Shown: positions 33,621 to 43,988 of the stretch, one piece after another
Numbering within the stretch: the stretch's first letter is position 1
Layout: each line of letters begins with the position of its first letter
Assembly (NCBI GenBank): GCA_035995185.1
Contig: DASYKT010000005.1
Location: 1 to 64,000 of the forward strand
Reading direction: 5' to 3'
DNA: 64,000 nt
Source of the DNA: DASYKT01 sp035995185
GTDB lineage: Bacteria; Acidobacteriota; Blastocatellia; Pyrinomonadales; Pyrinomonadaceae
Translations under genes and position numbers: made by a program
The notes under the pieces: model-generated
Database searches by the model: none
Told to the model about the DNA's origin: nothing
What the model saw: only the letters and a program-made list of their open reading frames with translations

Positions 33621-35300
33621 TCAATTTCCGGCAAAATATTCGCGTTCCTTAGCCTTTACCGAATCCTTTTCATAGTAGGGCAGCCGCCAGCTATCGTCAG
33701 GGGCCAAAAATACGTCATCGGGATTCGGCAACGCTTTTTTTAGATTGGCCAACTCGCGGAATTTGAAATGATTGTAAAGGCGCATGAATTCACCGAGATA
33801 AATATCCGCAACCCGGGTGTCCCCGCGTATAACCAGCATGTTCTCGTCATTTCTTCTGGTGGAAGCGTCGCTGAAATTAGCAGAGCCGGTAATGACTATA
33901 GGATCGTCGCTCAGCGGATTTATGAGCATATATTTAGTGTGAATGAATTTAACATGGTCATTAAGGTCTGACAGACGTTCTTTCATCCACTGGTCAAACT
34001 TGTTTTGCTCCAAAATACTACCGACAGCGATACAGTTATACTTACTGGCCAATAACGATTCCATGTTTTTGTCCTTGCTTTCCAGTAGCAAGTAGCGCAG
34101 GTAATCCTTGGGTTTAGACAAGATCTGTTCGAATTTATCGCTAACGCCGAAAGCGGCTGTCAAAAACACCGCTGTTTGGGCAGCGTCCATGCGCTGTGCA
34201 TACCATTCCAAAGCCTGCAATGTCGGCCGCGGGCTAAAGATCGCGATTGTCGAATTGGGCTCGGGAAGATCGTCCGGCACAGGAAAATTTTCTTCATTCC
34301 AGGGGCGGATCTCATCGTTTTCAGGCTTCCTGTCCATAATCGGGTCGGTGCTAAGTTTTTCCCAGTATTTCAGATATTGGACGGCCACCTCCGGATCACG
34401 AACGATGTGCCCGACATTAGAGTGGCCGAAAATACCACCGTCAGTCATGTTGGTCGAGCCTGTCCAAACCTGCTCCGGTTTGCCGTCTTTTAACAAGATG
34501 ATAAATTTATTATGGGAAATGGCCTGCGGGTTTGCCGTTCGCTCGGTACAGATGCCTTCGATTCCGGCCTTGTCGATCGCTTCGCGGTTTGTTTTGGCAG
34601 GATCGAGCTTACTGTTTTCCGGCTTGGCCTCATTTATTACCTGCCGCGCATCAAAAACGACCTTTACGTCGGCGCCGGTTCCGGCGGCGTCTCCAAAAGC
34701 TTTGACCACCGCCCCTTGGTTAAATTCATATACCGCGGCCCGCAGACCGTACTCCGATCCATTGGCCTGTTTTATAAAATTCAGCAGTGCCCGGAAAAGT
34801 CCGCGAGAAAGCCAACGCCAGGCTTCGCGATCGGGCACCTCTTCGGGGCGTTTGTTGCCAAATTTGCGAAGATATGCCTGCGATCCGGCGACGCCACGGT
34901 TGAAGTATACCGCGTGCGTTCCTTCATCTTCGTTTTCCATTTGGATCCTGACACTCACCGATTCGCCTTCCTCGAGATTGCCCGGCTCACCTCGCATAGC
35001 TACAATGCGGTACGTATATTCATGATTTTTTCTTATCGTGAAATCGCACCACATAAAAGTTTGAAGAGGGTGTTGTTCAGTGGTAACAAATTTGCCGGAC
35101 GGGGGCGGCACACTATCTTTAAATATCCTGAAACCGGCAAGCCAATCTCGCTTGTCATCCATACTATGATCGGTTCGTTCAATAGCAAACCCCAAAACAC
35201 CGGCGCTCGCATCTTCTTCCATATCGATCCCGAACAAGACAACATAAGAACCTGCTATAGCGTGAACTGAAAGCGGACCCTCTTTTTCCTTTTTTCTCAT
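33621..35300 (-). CDS. Phospholipase-D-like (two HKD motifs) protein, 559 aa
   Basis: Two HxK motifs are visible: ISHNKFIIL with His263, followed by WTGSTNMTDGG, and FIHTKYMLI with His454, followed by VITGSANFSDAS. Both active-site halves of the PLD superfamily are therefore present in one chain. Members cut phosphodiester bonds in lipids or nucleic acids. The N-terminal about 150 residues look like a beta-rich fibronectin-like region. The start at ATG 35300 overlaps the stop of the MBL gene as ATGA, which shows translational coupling. No signal peptide is seen. Lipase versus nuclease cannot be decided from the motif alone. Confidence 0.8.
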   Translation of the reverse strand: MRKKEKEGPLSVHAIAGSYVVLFGIDMEEDASAGVLGFAIERTDHSMDDKRDWLAGFRIFKDSVPPPSGKFVTTEQHPLQTFMWCDFTIRKNHEYTYRIVAMRGEPGNLEEGESVSVRIQMENEDEGTHAVYFNRGVAGSQAYLRKFGNKRPEEVPDREAWRWLSRGLFRALLNFIKQANGSEYGLRAAVYEFNQGAVVKAFGDAAGTGADVKVVFDARQVINEAKPENSKLDPAKTNREAIDKAGIEGICTERTANPQAISHNKFIILLKDGKPEQVWTGSTNMTDGGIFGHSNVGHIVRDPEVAVQYLKYWEKLSTDPIMDRKPENDEIRPWNEENFPVPDDLPEPNSTIAIFSPRPTLQALEWYAQRMDAAQTAVFLTAAFGVSDKFEQILSKPKDYLRYLLLESKDKNMESLLASKYNCIAVGSILEQNKFDQWMKERLSDLNDHVKFIHTKYMLINPLSDDPIVITGSANFSDASTRRNDENMLVIRGDTRVADIYLGEFMRLYNHFKFRELANLKKALPNPDDVFLAPDDSWRLPYYEKDSVKAKEREYFAGN

Positions 35301-36694
35301 AAAGTTTTCGCCATAGGACCGCAACAATCAAGCAACCCTTCTTGATGATCCTTAAAAAAACAATCATGCGCTCTATTAACATTTGACAGCGCAACACGAA
35401 CTTTGATGTCTTCATTCAGGTTATCAGGCACTTCAAATATGTAAGCAAATAAACCTATTTGCGATTCTTGAGGTTTCTGTCCGCTTTCCTGAATGGTTTT
35501 ATCGATTATTTCGTTGATCTCGATGTCGTGTACATTTGGCTCGTCTTTACCATAGTTTTTCGCATTTCTATGGACAAAATTGTCGTACCAAACGTGATGT
35601 TCCTTATCGAAGGCGCTACCGTCAATACAAGAATTACAAATATTAGTAGATAAAATATTAGCGTCTTTTCTACGTTGCCGGATTTGACTCATTGTTTCAG
35701 AGTGGGGGTGCTTATATCCGTTATGGCGTCCGGCAGATATTCCAAGATATGTCATCCCATCATCTGGAATGATTTTTTCCCAAATATAGGAGCTAGAAGA
35801 ATTTTTTGAGCCATGATGGCTCACTTTGATGAAATGAGAGTCAAAGCTTCCAAATTGTTCGACAAAAGTATTTTTTTCGTATTTTGCTAAACATCTTTCC
35901 CAGATATCTTTCTCCGTGTCTCCGCCAAAGAGTAAATTCACTTCTCCGAACTTTATCTTAAGAATATGCGAAAGAAGATTCTTTTCCACTTTATTCTTAT
36001 TGTCTTTAACTTTAAGTATTTCTTTTACCAGATCTAAATTAAGATTGTTAATATAACTATCGAGCTGGGTGCCCAAGGGGCCCATATTAACCGCCTTAAC
36101 CTTTTCCAATGAAAGTGGTAACGGCCTGATTTCGACAAGGTATTCACCATCACCCACATCTTCGGTTTTATAGCGCTCTGAGCTAAACCCACCTGACTTC
36201 CACTTATCAAAACCTTCAAAGAACGCATCGACGCCGTTATTAAATCTTTCCACGCTTAAATTAACTTTAAGACGCTCTTCAAACGAAAAGGTGTCAATTA
36301 TTGAGTTAACTTTTTCTCTTAAAAAACTGCTGAATTGAGATCTGTCTCTGGCCGCCCCGAACCAAAAATCGCGAATAAATATTCCATTGCGATCAAACCA
36401 TCTTATCGTCTCCGCAATCCCTTTCACATGGTCTTTATCCGTGTGAGAAATACAAAAGAACGAGATCGTTATCTTTTCAAATTCCTCTTTCGATAATGTT
36501 CTTTTTAATTCTTTGAAGTAACTTAAACTCGGCGGTTCGGCGATCGCGGTCGAGCTTTCATAATGAAAATCAATGATCCCGTATTCCATTGTCGGAAATT
36601 TCAACAGGATATGATCTCCTTGTCCCACATTGAAAAGAAATACTTCTAATTTATCAGTAGGAGTATGGATGGCTTCTGTGGTAATTGTTTTCAT
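35297..36694 (-). CDS. ComEC/Rec2-like metallo-beta-lactamase-fold hydrolase, 465 aa
   Basis: The fold begins FLFNVGQGDHILLKFP, the typical first strand of ComEC-type MBL domains. The metal motif is SHTDKDHVKG (His84, Asp86, Asp88, His89), with NLLFGGDTEKD and KVSHHGSKNSSSS as later ligands. Unlike ComEC there are no membrane segments. A small Cys/His cluster (CNSCIDG then KEHHVWYDNFVHR) follows the core and may bind metal. MBL enzymes of this branch usually act on phosphodiesters. It lies 6 bases after the receiver gene and overlaps the PLD gene by 4, so the products probably work together. Confidence 0.8.
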   Translation of the reverse strand: MKTITTEAIHTPTDKLEVFLFNVGQGDHILLKFPTMEYGIIDFHYESSTAIAEPPSLSYFKELKRTLSKEEFEKITISFFCISHTDKDHVKGIAETIRWFDRNGIFIRDFWFGAARDRSQFSSFLREKVNSIIDTFSFEERLKVNLSVERFNNGVDAFFEGFDKWKSGGFSSERYKTEDVGDGEYLVEIRPLPLSLEKVKAVNMGPLGTQLDSYINNLNLDLVKEILKVKDNKNKVEKNLLSHILKIKFGEVNLLFGGDTEKDIWERCLAKYEKNTFVEQFGSFDSHFIKVSHHGSKNSSSSYIWEKIIPDDGMTYLGISAGRHNGYKHPHSETMSQIRQRRKDANILSTNICNSCIDGSAFDKEHHVWYDNFVHRNAKNYGKDEPNVHDIEINEIIDKTIQESGQKPQESQIGLFAYIFEVPDNLNEDIKVRVALSNVNRAHDCFFKDHQEGLLDCCGPMAKTL

Positions 36695-36700
36695 AAACTC

Positions 36701-37960
36701 TTAAGTGGGCTCAATATGAAAGGCACTTCCACCTATGCCCGGGTTATAGATCGTGTATTCAAACACTGAATCCAGATCGACATTGCGGTTCTTCAGAAAT
36801 TCCGCGCCAAAGGTCTCTTTTCTGACCACGCCCTCCGGACAATAACTTTGTAAATTGACGTGGGCTACTCCATTCTCCACGGCATCGACCCTGCCTTTGT
36901 ATATATCGAGAATTTTCGGGAAATCATAGGAGTGAAATTCTTTCAATAATTCATAAACGTCTTCTTTACTGTGAATTTGATCGTCTACGGCCTGTGATAA
37001 GCCTTTAAACAGGATCTTCTGACTTTCAAAAATGGCTTGGTCACCCAGGCCTTTTACCATCTGGATCACGTCATTAACAGTTGCCTGCCCTTCCAAATAT
37101 TTTTTGCAAACCGTTTGGGTAACAAAATACTTATGAATAAAACCGTGTGTTTTAGAAACTGCATCCTCGCTAAAAACGTCATTAGCTCTTATTTCCAGGC
37201 TTGACGACTTGTCAAGAACCGACTCCGCGCGAAACTCATTCTTATCAACGCTAATGAAAAATGCATTTTCCGGGTTATCCGTAGTGTACTTATCGCGCTG
37301 CTCGATTTCGGCGTCACTGGCATTAAAGTAGGGAATATCCATGTTAATGCCTACCATCCATGAATACTTTCCAGCTGTCCAGATATGCTGTCCGGCCTTG
37401 AGTGAATTGATGACCTTTTTAGCGTAATAAGCCTGTATCTCGGCCGGCAATGAGTCTGTAGTTTTATGCAAGGGCTTTGTTATGACTTCCAGTTTATGAT
37501 TTTTGTCCAGGAAATCCAGAAAAAATTTGTCGGGATCCCCCTTCTGGGGTTCAAGTATTTCAAAGTTCTTGCGGCCCAATTGCTTAACGGCATTTCTTAA
37601 TTCCGCCTTAAACGAACTATATAATCCGATTTGAATCCCTTTATTACGGGATTCCAGCATCTGTGCCAATTCAACGCCTTTGTAATAGTCGGCTCCATCG
37701 ATCTTAATAGAATTCTGCTTGTTATTCCCGACCCAGTCACTTAGGTTGTTGTCGATGATCGCGCGACGGAATCGCTTATCCCGGATAACCTCAACGCACT
37801 CGTTGATCGAATCCGGGGCCACGATATTGTCATAATTTCTATCTCGCAGATATCTAACGATCTGCCCCCTTCTCTCGCTGTAATCTTCAATATATAAGGT
37901 CAGATTTTCTGCCTCTTCGTTATATGAAGAAGATCTTTTCATCTTTGTTTGCGCTGGCAT
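36701..37960 (-). CDS. Response-regulator-like protein with unknown C-terminal domain, 419 aa
   Basis: Residues about 18-150 look like a receiver domain: LYIEDYSERRGQIVRYLRD supplies the acidic pocket and RRAIIDNNLSDW the phospho-acceptor Asp at about residue 70; GLYSSFKAELRNAV fits the later switch helix. The receiver is divergent. The C-terminal 260 residues (from about AEIQAYYAKKVINSLKAGQH) do not match any DNA-binding output domain I know, so it is unlikely to be a simple transcription factor. It lies 22 bases after the histidine kinase gene and 6 before the MBL gene. Probably the kinase's phosphotransfer partner, passing the signal to the hydrolases by contact (inference). Confidence 0.65.
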   Translation of the reverse strand: MPAQTKMKRSSSYNEEAENLTLYIEDYSERRGQIVRYLRDRNYDNIVAPDSINECVEVIRDKRFRRAIIDNNLSDWVGNNKQNSIKIDGADYYKGVELAQMLESRNKGIQIGLYSSFKAELRNAVKQLGRKNFEILEPQKGDPDKFFLDFLDKNHKLEVITKPLHKTTDSLPAEIQAYYAKKVINSLKAGQHIWTAGKYSWMVGINMDIPYFNASDAEIEQRDKYTTDNPENAFFISVDKNEFRAESVLDKSSSLEIRANDVFSEDAVSKTHGFIHKYFVTQTVCKKYLEGQATVNDVIQMVKGLGDQAIFESQKILFKGLSQAVDDQIHSKEDVYELLKEFHSYDFPKILDIYKGRVDAVENGVAHVNLQSYCPEGVVRKETFGAEFLKNRNVDLDSVFEYTIYNPGIGGSAFHIEPT

Positions 37961-37982
37961 AAAGAGTAATTCCCTGTCTTAT

Positions 37983-40900
37983 TTAAACTTCTTTGTTTGG
38001 TTTCAAATGGTCGATCGGTAAAATAATTGTAAAAGTGGTTCTACCGTCCCTTGTTCTACCCCTGATACTTCCCAAATGATTAACTTCAATAACGTATTTA
38101 CTCATCGATAATCCTAAACCGCTGCCGCCCACCTTATCGGTGATATTAGGCTGAAACATTACATCCTTGATGTCGTCACTTATTCCTTTTCCATTATCGA
38201 CAATGTCGATCCTTATTTTCGAATTTTCAATCTCGTTGAGCCTGATGGCAAGTTCACCGCGCTTTTCCATGGCTTGAGAGGCATTCTTTAATATATTTAA
38301 GATAGCTAATCCGATCTGAGATTCATCGCAGTCTATTATAATTTCCTTGCCGGGAAACTCTTTAACAACATGGATGAACTTCTTCGATAGTTCAGGCTCC
38401 ATTATGTCAAGCTGCTGTTCCAGGATCGCATTTATATTTTGATCCTGAAGCACTGTTTTTTCGGCGGGGGCGTACAACGATTCTATTTCGAAAAAGTGTT
38501 CTTCCAATCTGGAGATCGGATTTTTTAATTTTTCCAATTCCACCCTTATGGACGATTTATTCATTTTCTTGTGGTCATAATCGTACGGATCATCGATCTT
38601 TTCGATCAGTCTATTGTAAAAAGAGTGAATGGTGTTGAAAGTTTTATTTGCATCGTGCAGCGCGCCTGCAATCAAGGCTTCGGCAAGCAAGGGTTTCGTC
38701 AATCGCAGATTGTTTAGAAGAAACTGTCTATTTTGTTCAAAAACCAGTCCGTTGTAAATACTCCCGGAGGCGAATGCGGCAAAAGTTTCAATGACTCTTC
38801 TGATGTCATCATTAAGAGCTACTTCATTTCTAAAATTGATAAACATGACACCGACCGGCTTAACATAATTCGCGGTCTTGTGAACCAGCCTGATCGCCGC
38901 TAACGATTTAATATTTTCTCTATCCCAGAAATCTTTTTCAAAGTAAACTTTTCGATAGATCTTTGAATGACTATTGATATAATTTTTATATTCAGATTTG
39001 TTATTAAAAAACTCGCTTCTTCCCCTGAGAATGCGTTCTGCGAGTTCCACATGAGAGTTCTTTTCGCTTTGGAATAGTCTGATTATTTCCTGATTTCTAA
39101 AATCCCCTTTATTTGAGTAAGTTACGTCATTGAAAAAAACCTCCACTCCATTATTGCTTTTGTATAAGATCACCGGGTCCGCGTTCAAGAGGTTCATCGC
39201 CGAGTCGGTGATCGTCTGTAAAGTACTATTTAGATCATTTTGTGTGAACGAATCCGAAATTTCTCTAAAGGCGTGTACCAAATTGTGTATCTGTATCGAT
39301 ATAAGGCCTTTAACCGAGATCAAATTCAAAAAATTCTCTTCCTCGTAAAAGAGCGGACTCACCCTGTCTTTAAAGTAGATATTTATAAAACCAAAATGTT
39401 GATGCTGGGTTTTGATGGGTTTCCGCAAAAGTGTCTTCAGTTTATTTTTATTACTATATTTTTGGAACAATAGATATTCCACGTCAGTACTGCTGGACTC
39501 AAGGTCGATGATCTCATATTCCTTTTCCAGGTTAACCTTATCGACGGATAAGGCCTGCGCTCCAAATTCTCGGCAGCCTGATTTCAGTTCGTTAGAAGCA
39601 TAACTTTGCGCAAATTCATCCGAATCATTCCTAAGCCAAATACTGATATACGGGGTTTCGAAATAGCTCTTAAGCATTTGGATCAGAGGCTCCATCGTCT
39701 TTTCAAGATCCGTGACAGCATTATCCGGCGTAACTAAAGATGCGACCGCATTATGGAACTTCTTCTCATTGTAGGCGCTCCCGATCTTTTCAGTAATATT
39801 CGTAATGATCGTCTGAACGACGCTATTAAAATGGTCCCCCTTCTCACCAAACAGGAATAAATGCCCTACCGCAGTGTTGTTAATATTAATATCCGTGATT
39901 TGCATTGATTGGATATTAAAAAGTTTATGCAGTTTATCCGTAAGCCCGCTCTTGTTTATTTGTAAATGGCCGCCGGAATCAGAATTTTCTTTTGTGCAAT
40001 CGATCAGGGCGCTCTTGATCAGCGCTTTTTCATTCTCATCGATCTTGCCACCTTCAAATATAAGATCCGTGGCTTGAAGGGTTTTATGTATCGGAACTAA
40101 AACAATGAACCCTAGATTCGCATGAATTAAGGTACTGGTAGATATTAGAACCGCCTGTAAATAACCCAGGTGATCGTCCTTACTCAAATCCTCGCAATCT
40201 TTAAGTAACCAATCGATCCGTTTCTGCACTTCCTGCTCAAAAAGTCTTCTATAAGATTGCGCACAGCCATCCAAATAGATATTCAACTCGCCCTTTTCGA
40301 TCTTGTCGCTTAGCTTGGGATCTTTTGTGTCAGGGTCAATGTCTTTTATGTAATACCCAACCTCAATAATTGCTACTACGCTATTCTCACTTTGCTCACT
40401 CTCCGTTAAATTTAGTACCGGGATAAAAAACCGGTTAAGATATTGATGATTATATTTAATATAGATCTCGTGATTTAAGGGCGAGGTTTCAGAAGTGATG
40501 TCTATACTTTCGTTATTTAATTTTTCACCGCGGTTATGAATTATCTCTTTGCCCTTTACTACCTGGGCCATAATATCGTGGTGATCAAACGGGATCCCTC
40601 CACTCCATACCCAATTTTCCGGGTGGTCAATGTTATCGTTTTCAGTGATTGAATCCTTATAAACTATTTTTTGCGTAAGGTAGTTCACTTCCGAAAAAAT
40701 CGCATAATCAAAGTCAAAAACCTTTTTATTTGTCAGGTGTTCTACAACTTTTCTTGAAAGTTCGTCCTGCCCCTTAGAATTTGACATGGATTTGATCAAT
40801 TCCGGCAAAGAATTAATACTCTCCAAAGTTTTATTTAATTCGATGACATTATCTTTAAGCTTTTCGTTTACGTGATTAAGATCTATGTTTGCAGTATTAA

Positions 40901-41696
40901 GCTGTTCATGGGCGTAGCGTCCGGTTCTTACCGAAATAATATATAGCCCGAGCAGGATCAGGCATTTTGCCATAAAGGACGCATAAAATCCGATTGGCGC
41001 AATTACGACACCCTTCAGTCCGAAATATAGGGCTATTGGCCACCAAAGCTGAAGCAGCGTCCAAATGAGCCAGCCTAAAAGAATAAGATAGCGAGCATAA
41101 CTATTTTGAAGTGAATATTTATGGATCGAAGTTAACTTGAACATATACAAGCTAATCAATAAAAATCCAAAAAAATTAAATAAATAAAGAGGGTAGTTAT
41201 CATCTCCCCAGCTAAACACGCTGAGCAAAAAAAGTGCGACTGAAAAAAGCGTGACAGTAATGTATGAGATCCCTTTCCAAGAAACGATAATTTCACTGAT
41301 GGTTTCAGGATGGCTACTGTCATCAGTTTCATCTCTTGAAAAATATAATCGCGGCAATGACTGTATTAAAAAACAATAAGTGTTAAGTATATTGAATAAT
41401 AAAATTGAATATATAAAAAACGCATGAGGCTTAACATCTCCATTTGAAATGGCGGCATCCGGAGACATGATGTGAAGGATGAAATAAACAAAATTGAATA
41501 AAAACCCCAACGCAATAAAAAACAAAGGTCTTTTTTCATTGATCGTTCCTCTTATCTTCCAAAAAACAAGAAAACTTTTTTGTTTAATCCCACTGGCAAT
41601 TGTTGAATTAATTGTAAAGAAGAAAATTAACGCAATTATAGGCAACTGTAGTGTTAGGAGCATTAATAAGATAGTGTCTTGGGATAGAGCCTTCAT
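37983..41696 (-). CDS. Membrane hybrid-sensor histidine kinase with GAF-like regions, 1237 aa
   Basis: Residues 1-270 hold about eight hydrophobic helices. A coiled segment (about 270-300) leads to a long middle region with at least three GAF-like modules. The catalytic end has ALHDANKTFNTIHSF with His1014 as the likely phospho-acceptor, then ATP-binding boxes LNILKNASQAMEK (N box), IVDNGKGISD (G1) and VGGSGLGLSMSKYVIE (G2). No receiver domain is attached. First gene of the six-gene unit. The coding region is noticeably more AT-rich than the genes at 0-18 kb, a sign of transfer. The signal is probably intracellular (GAF) or membrane-borne; which cannot be told. Confidence 0.85.
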   Translation of the reverse strand: MKALSQDTILLMLLTLQLPIIALIFFFTINSTIASGIKQKSFLVFWKIRGTINEKRPLFFIALGFLFNFVYFILHIMSPDAAISNGDVKPHAFFIYSILLFNILNTYCFLIQSLPRLYFSRDETDDSSHPETISEIIVSWKGISYITVTLFSVALFLLSVFSWGDDNYPLYLFNFFGFLLISLYMFKLTSIHKYSLQNSYARYLILLGWLIWTLLQLWWPIALYFGLKGVVIAPIGFYASFMAKCLILLGLYIISVRTGRYAHEQLNTANIDLNHVNEKLKDNVIELNKTLESINSLPELIKSMSNSKGQDELSRKVVEHLTNKKVFDFDYAIFSEVNYLTQKIVYKDSITENDNIDHPENWVWSGGIPFDHHDIMAQVVKGKEIIHNRGEKLNNESIDITSETSPLNHEIYIKYNHQYLNRFFIPVLNLTESEQSENSVVAIIEVGYYIKDIDPDTKDPKLSDKIEKGELNIYLDGCAQSYRRLFEQEVQKRIDWLLKDCEDLSKDDHLGYLQAVLISTSTLIHANLGFIVLVPIHKTLQATDLIFEGGKIDENEKALIKSALIDCTKENSDSGGHLQINKSGLTDKLHKLFNIQSMQITDININNTAVGHLFLFGEKGDHFNSVVQTIITNITEKIGSAYNEKKFHNAVASLVTPDNAVTDLEKTMEPLIQMLKSYFETPYISIWLRNDSDEFAQSYASNELKSGCREFGAQALSVDKVNLEKEYEIIDLESSSTDVEYLLFQKYSNKNKLKTLLRKPIKTQHQHFGFINIYFKDRVSPLFYEEENFLNLISVKGLISIQIHNLVHAFREISDSFTQNDLNSTLQTITDSAMNLLNADPVILYKSNNGVEVFFNDVTYSNKGDFRNQEIIRLFQSEKNSHVELAERILRGRSEFFNNKSEYKNYINSHSKIYRKVYFEKDFWDRENIKSLAAIRLVHKTANYVKPVGVMFINFRNEVALNDDIRRVIETFAAFASGSIYNGLVFEQNRQFLLNNLRLTKPLLAEALIAGALHDANKTFNTIHSFYNRLIEKIDDPYDYDHKKMNKSSIRVELEKLKNPISRLEEHFFEIESLYAPAEKTVLQDQNINAILEQQLDIMEPELSKKFIHVVKEFPGKEIIIDCDESQIGLAILNILKNASQAMEKRGELAIRLNEIENSKIRIDIVDNGKGISDDIKDVMFQPNITDKVGGSGLGLSMSKYVIEVNHLGSIRGRTRDGRTTFTIILPIDHLKPNKEV

Positions 41697-42253
41697 TTTA
41701 TATTAGGTCACGACGAAATAAATTCGAAACCTATTGCAACCACGCCTTTCCTGTTTAAACAAGTTGCACATAACACAAACTTAACTGAAAAGCACTCAGC
41801 TAAAAACTATATTACTAATTTAGTGGTATCGGGAGCCGAAACTTCAGTATCTTTGGAAAAGGCCATTAGTACTTATTGGAAACTGATGAGACTTGGGCCA
41901 ATAAGGAAGTTTAGACAATGCCAGAATGTGCCTTTTCTTTTTATTACGTGTGGAAAGCTAACATAAAACAATTTCGCTGTCAATAACAATTTTTGTTGCA
42001 TGTTGTGAGTTCAAATCAGCTAATAGCCAAAAGATTTCTCTGTTGAATGACGCTTATAAGTAAAACAAAAGTGCTCATTTTCCCACCAAATCACGTATTT
42101 TGATATGACTTAATTAGACTATGTTTGTGCCAGTGGTGGAATTCCGCTAATCCGTCATTCGAGACAGAATTCGTTTAGTTAGATAAGGTGTCAGCCTTCG
42201 GAAGGCTACCATTCTGCCTTTAGGAAAAATCCTACATTTAGGCATTGTTCAAG
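41697..42253. other. Intergenic region, 557 bp, no gene seen
   Basis: Very AT-rich spacer upstream of the kinase operon and downstream of the small 85-residue gene. It must hold the operon promoter near 41700-41800. I find no convincing reading frame or repeat. Confidence 0.45.
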
Positions 42254-42511
42254 TTATCTCACCAAGCCGCGCTGTGGAGGAACACTGGCTGATTCGATTT
42301 CCGGAAGTTGTTCTAACTGCTGCACTACTTCATCAATGTCCGCCTCATCATTCACATAAGTATTTACCATCCGCCTAATGTCTGGATGATCTGAGTTTGG
42401 AAGGAGATATAAAATTTTATCAACATCCTTCCACTCGTCGATTTCTTGCAGGACGCTTTTTTGCTGCTGCAAGGAAATGCCTGATTTAAACATCACGGAT
42501 ATTGAACGCAT
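42254..42511 (-). CDS. Small protein linked to the subtilase, propeptide-like, 85 aa
   Basis: It encodes a compact alpha/beta protein (RSISVMFKSGISLQQQKSVL, then QLEQLPEIESASVPPQRGLV) whose ending looks like the C-terminus of I9-type subtilisin propeptides or inhibitors. It starts 19 bases after the stop of the decayed subtilase gene, same strand. It may have been that protease's separate inhibitor or chaperone. No strong ribosome binding site is visible. Confidence 0.5.
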   Translation of the reverse strand: MRSISVMFKSGISLQQQKSVLQEIDEWKDVDKILYLLPNSDHPDIRRMVNTYVNDEADIDEVVQQLEQLPEIESASVPPQRGLVR

Positions 42512-42530
42512 TTCAATTATAATCCCAGAT

Positions 42531-43924
42531 TTAACTCAAAAGCTTTAACAAGTTCAATCTGCCCGCTCCGAAATCTGGACTGAATCGATTTCCGTTCATA
42601 CCGGGCACTGGATCGGCAGTGTTCATTAAGCTGCTACGAACGTCGGCCGGGCTCATTTTTCCCTTATTCGCGATGAGTAACGCCACGGCGGCGGTTACAT
42701 GCGGAGTCGCCATTGAGGTGCCTCGCCAGGCATCGTATTCCGTTTGTCGAGTTACAGCCGCACCTTTTACAGGCCTTCCCGGCCCGTGTACGGCGGAAAA
42801 TTTTACCTGCCCGGGGTATGTCGGCAAAGTCGACCAGATCGAAACGCCAGGCGCCGATATCGTAATGTGATTCCTTTACTTGAAAAATTTGCAACCGAAT
42901 CATCGATATTTGTAGCGCCGACGGCTATGACTCCCCGAATTGCTGCCGGGTATGATATGGGATTTCCAGCCTGTCGATCATTCCCCATGGCAGCTACCAC
43001 AGTAGTCCCATTTGCCAACAAATTATTGAACAAATTTTGTTCATTTGGATCAGGTTCTCTTGTTCCTCCGATACTCAGATTGACCACATCCATTCCTTGG
43101 GATACACAATCAGCAAGGGCGCGATGATACATCGGAGTATCGACAAAATAGACAAATTCTTGAGGAAGATTCTTCGGATTTGGATCCTCCAGGTCGTCGA
43201 ATATCTTCCAGGCGAATAGCTGACAGTCGCAAATTCCATTGATTCCGACGTTGTTGTTAGTATTGGCAACGATCGTGCCGGATACGTGGGTTCCGTGCCC
43301 GACTATGTCTTTAATCCCCGATGCGCCGGGAATGTCCGGATGAGCAAAAGTATAACCTGCAACCCTTCCTTGGAGATCGGGATGATCCTCATCAATGCCG
43401 GTGTCAAGAACAGCTACTTTAACACTGCTCGCATTAGAAAAATTCGGCAAAGCTCTGGCTTGTTCCCAATTTATCTTTTGCAGGTTCCACATAGTTGATG
43501 CCGGCGGTGGAACTGCGGCGATGCCCGCTCCCGCCTGTGCCGCCGCTTTCCGAACAGTCAGGTAACGCACCGGTACTCTTGAGACAAATTCGATATTCGG
43601 ATCATTGGCAAGGGCAACTTGTAAAGTGGAAACGTCTCCGTCCCTCTCCATTTCCACCAGGCTTACTCCTCTATAAGGTCTGCGGCGCTGGAATGGTAAG
43701 TGATGCGGCCATAATGGACATCGCCGTATTAGGAACCGAAATCACCGGTTGAATATTGTCATTCCGACTGAAACACCGGGAGTATTCAGCGAACTGATGT
43801 CTAACCCTTCCGCCATCGCCAGCATCCCCGCCAATGGGCTCTGCGACTCGCGCACTTTTACGATCAACATTCCTTCGTGATATTTCGGAATTTGCTCATT
43901 ATTAGACAGTTCTCCTATTAACAT
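42531..43924 (-). pseudogene. Subtilisin-like (S8) serine protease, frameshifted
   Basis: The catalytic triad is readable across two frames: VAVLDTGIDEDHPD (Asp), GHGTHVSGTIVAN (His) and GTSMATPHVTAAVALL (Ser). The N-terminal 57 residues at 43742-43924 start behind GGGGGAAAT. The frame then breaks near 43745, returns near 43685 (PYRGVSLVEMERDGD), and breaks again near 42873 just after NFSSKG, where one missing base would restore TISAPGVSIWSTLP. Three single-base lesions in one gene mean it makes no active enzyme as read. Either it is decaying or the assembly has indels here; neighbours show the same pattern. Confidence 0.8.
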
Positions 43925-43988
43925 ATTTCCCCCATTTATATTTAGTTATAAATTCGCTTGAGTCTGAATTTGAAGCGGAGATTAGATA

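Noticed and set aside
34108..35025. Long plus-strand reading frame (305 codons) opposite the PLD gene
   Set aside because: It lies wholly inside the PLD-like gene, whose motifs are convincing; composition is that of an antisense shadow.
42531..43924. Programmed frameshifting in the subtilase
   Set aside because: Three separate breaks, no slippery heptamer with a following structure, and neighbours broken in the same way. Decay or indel errors explain it better.
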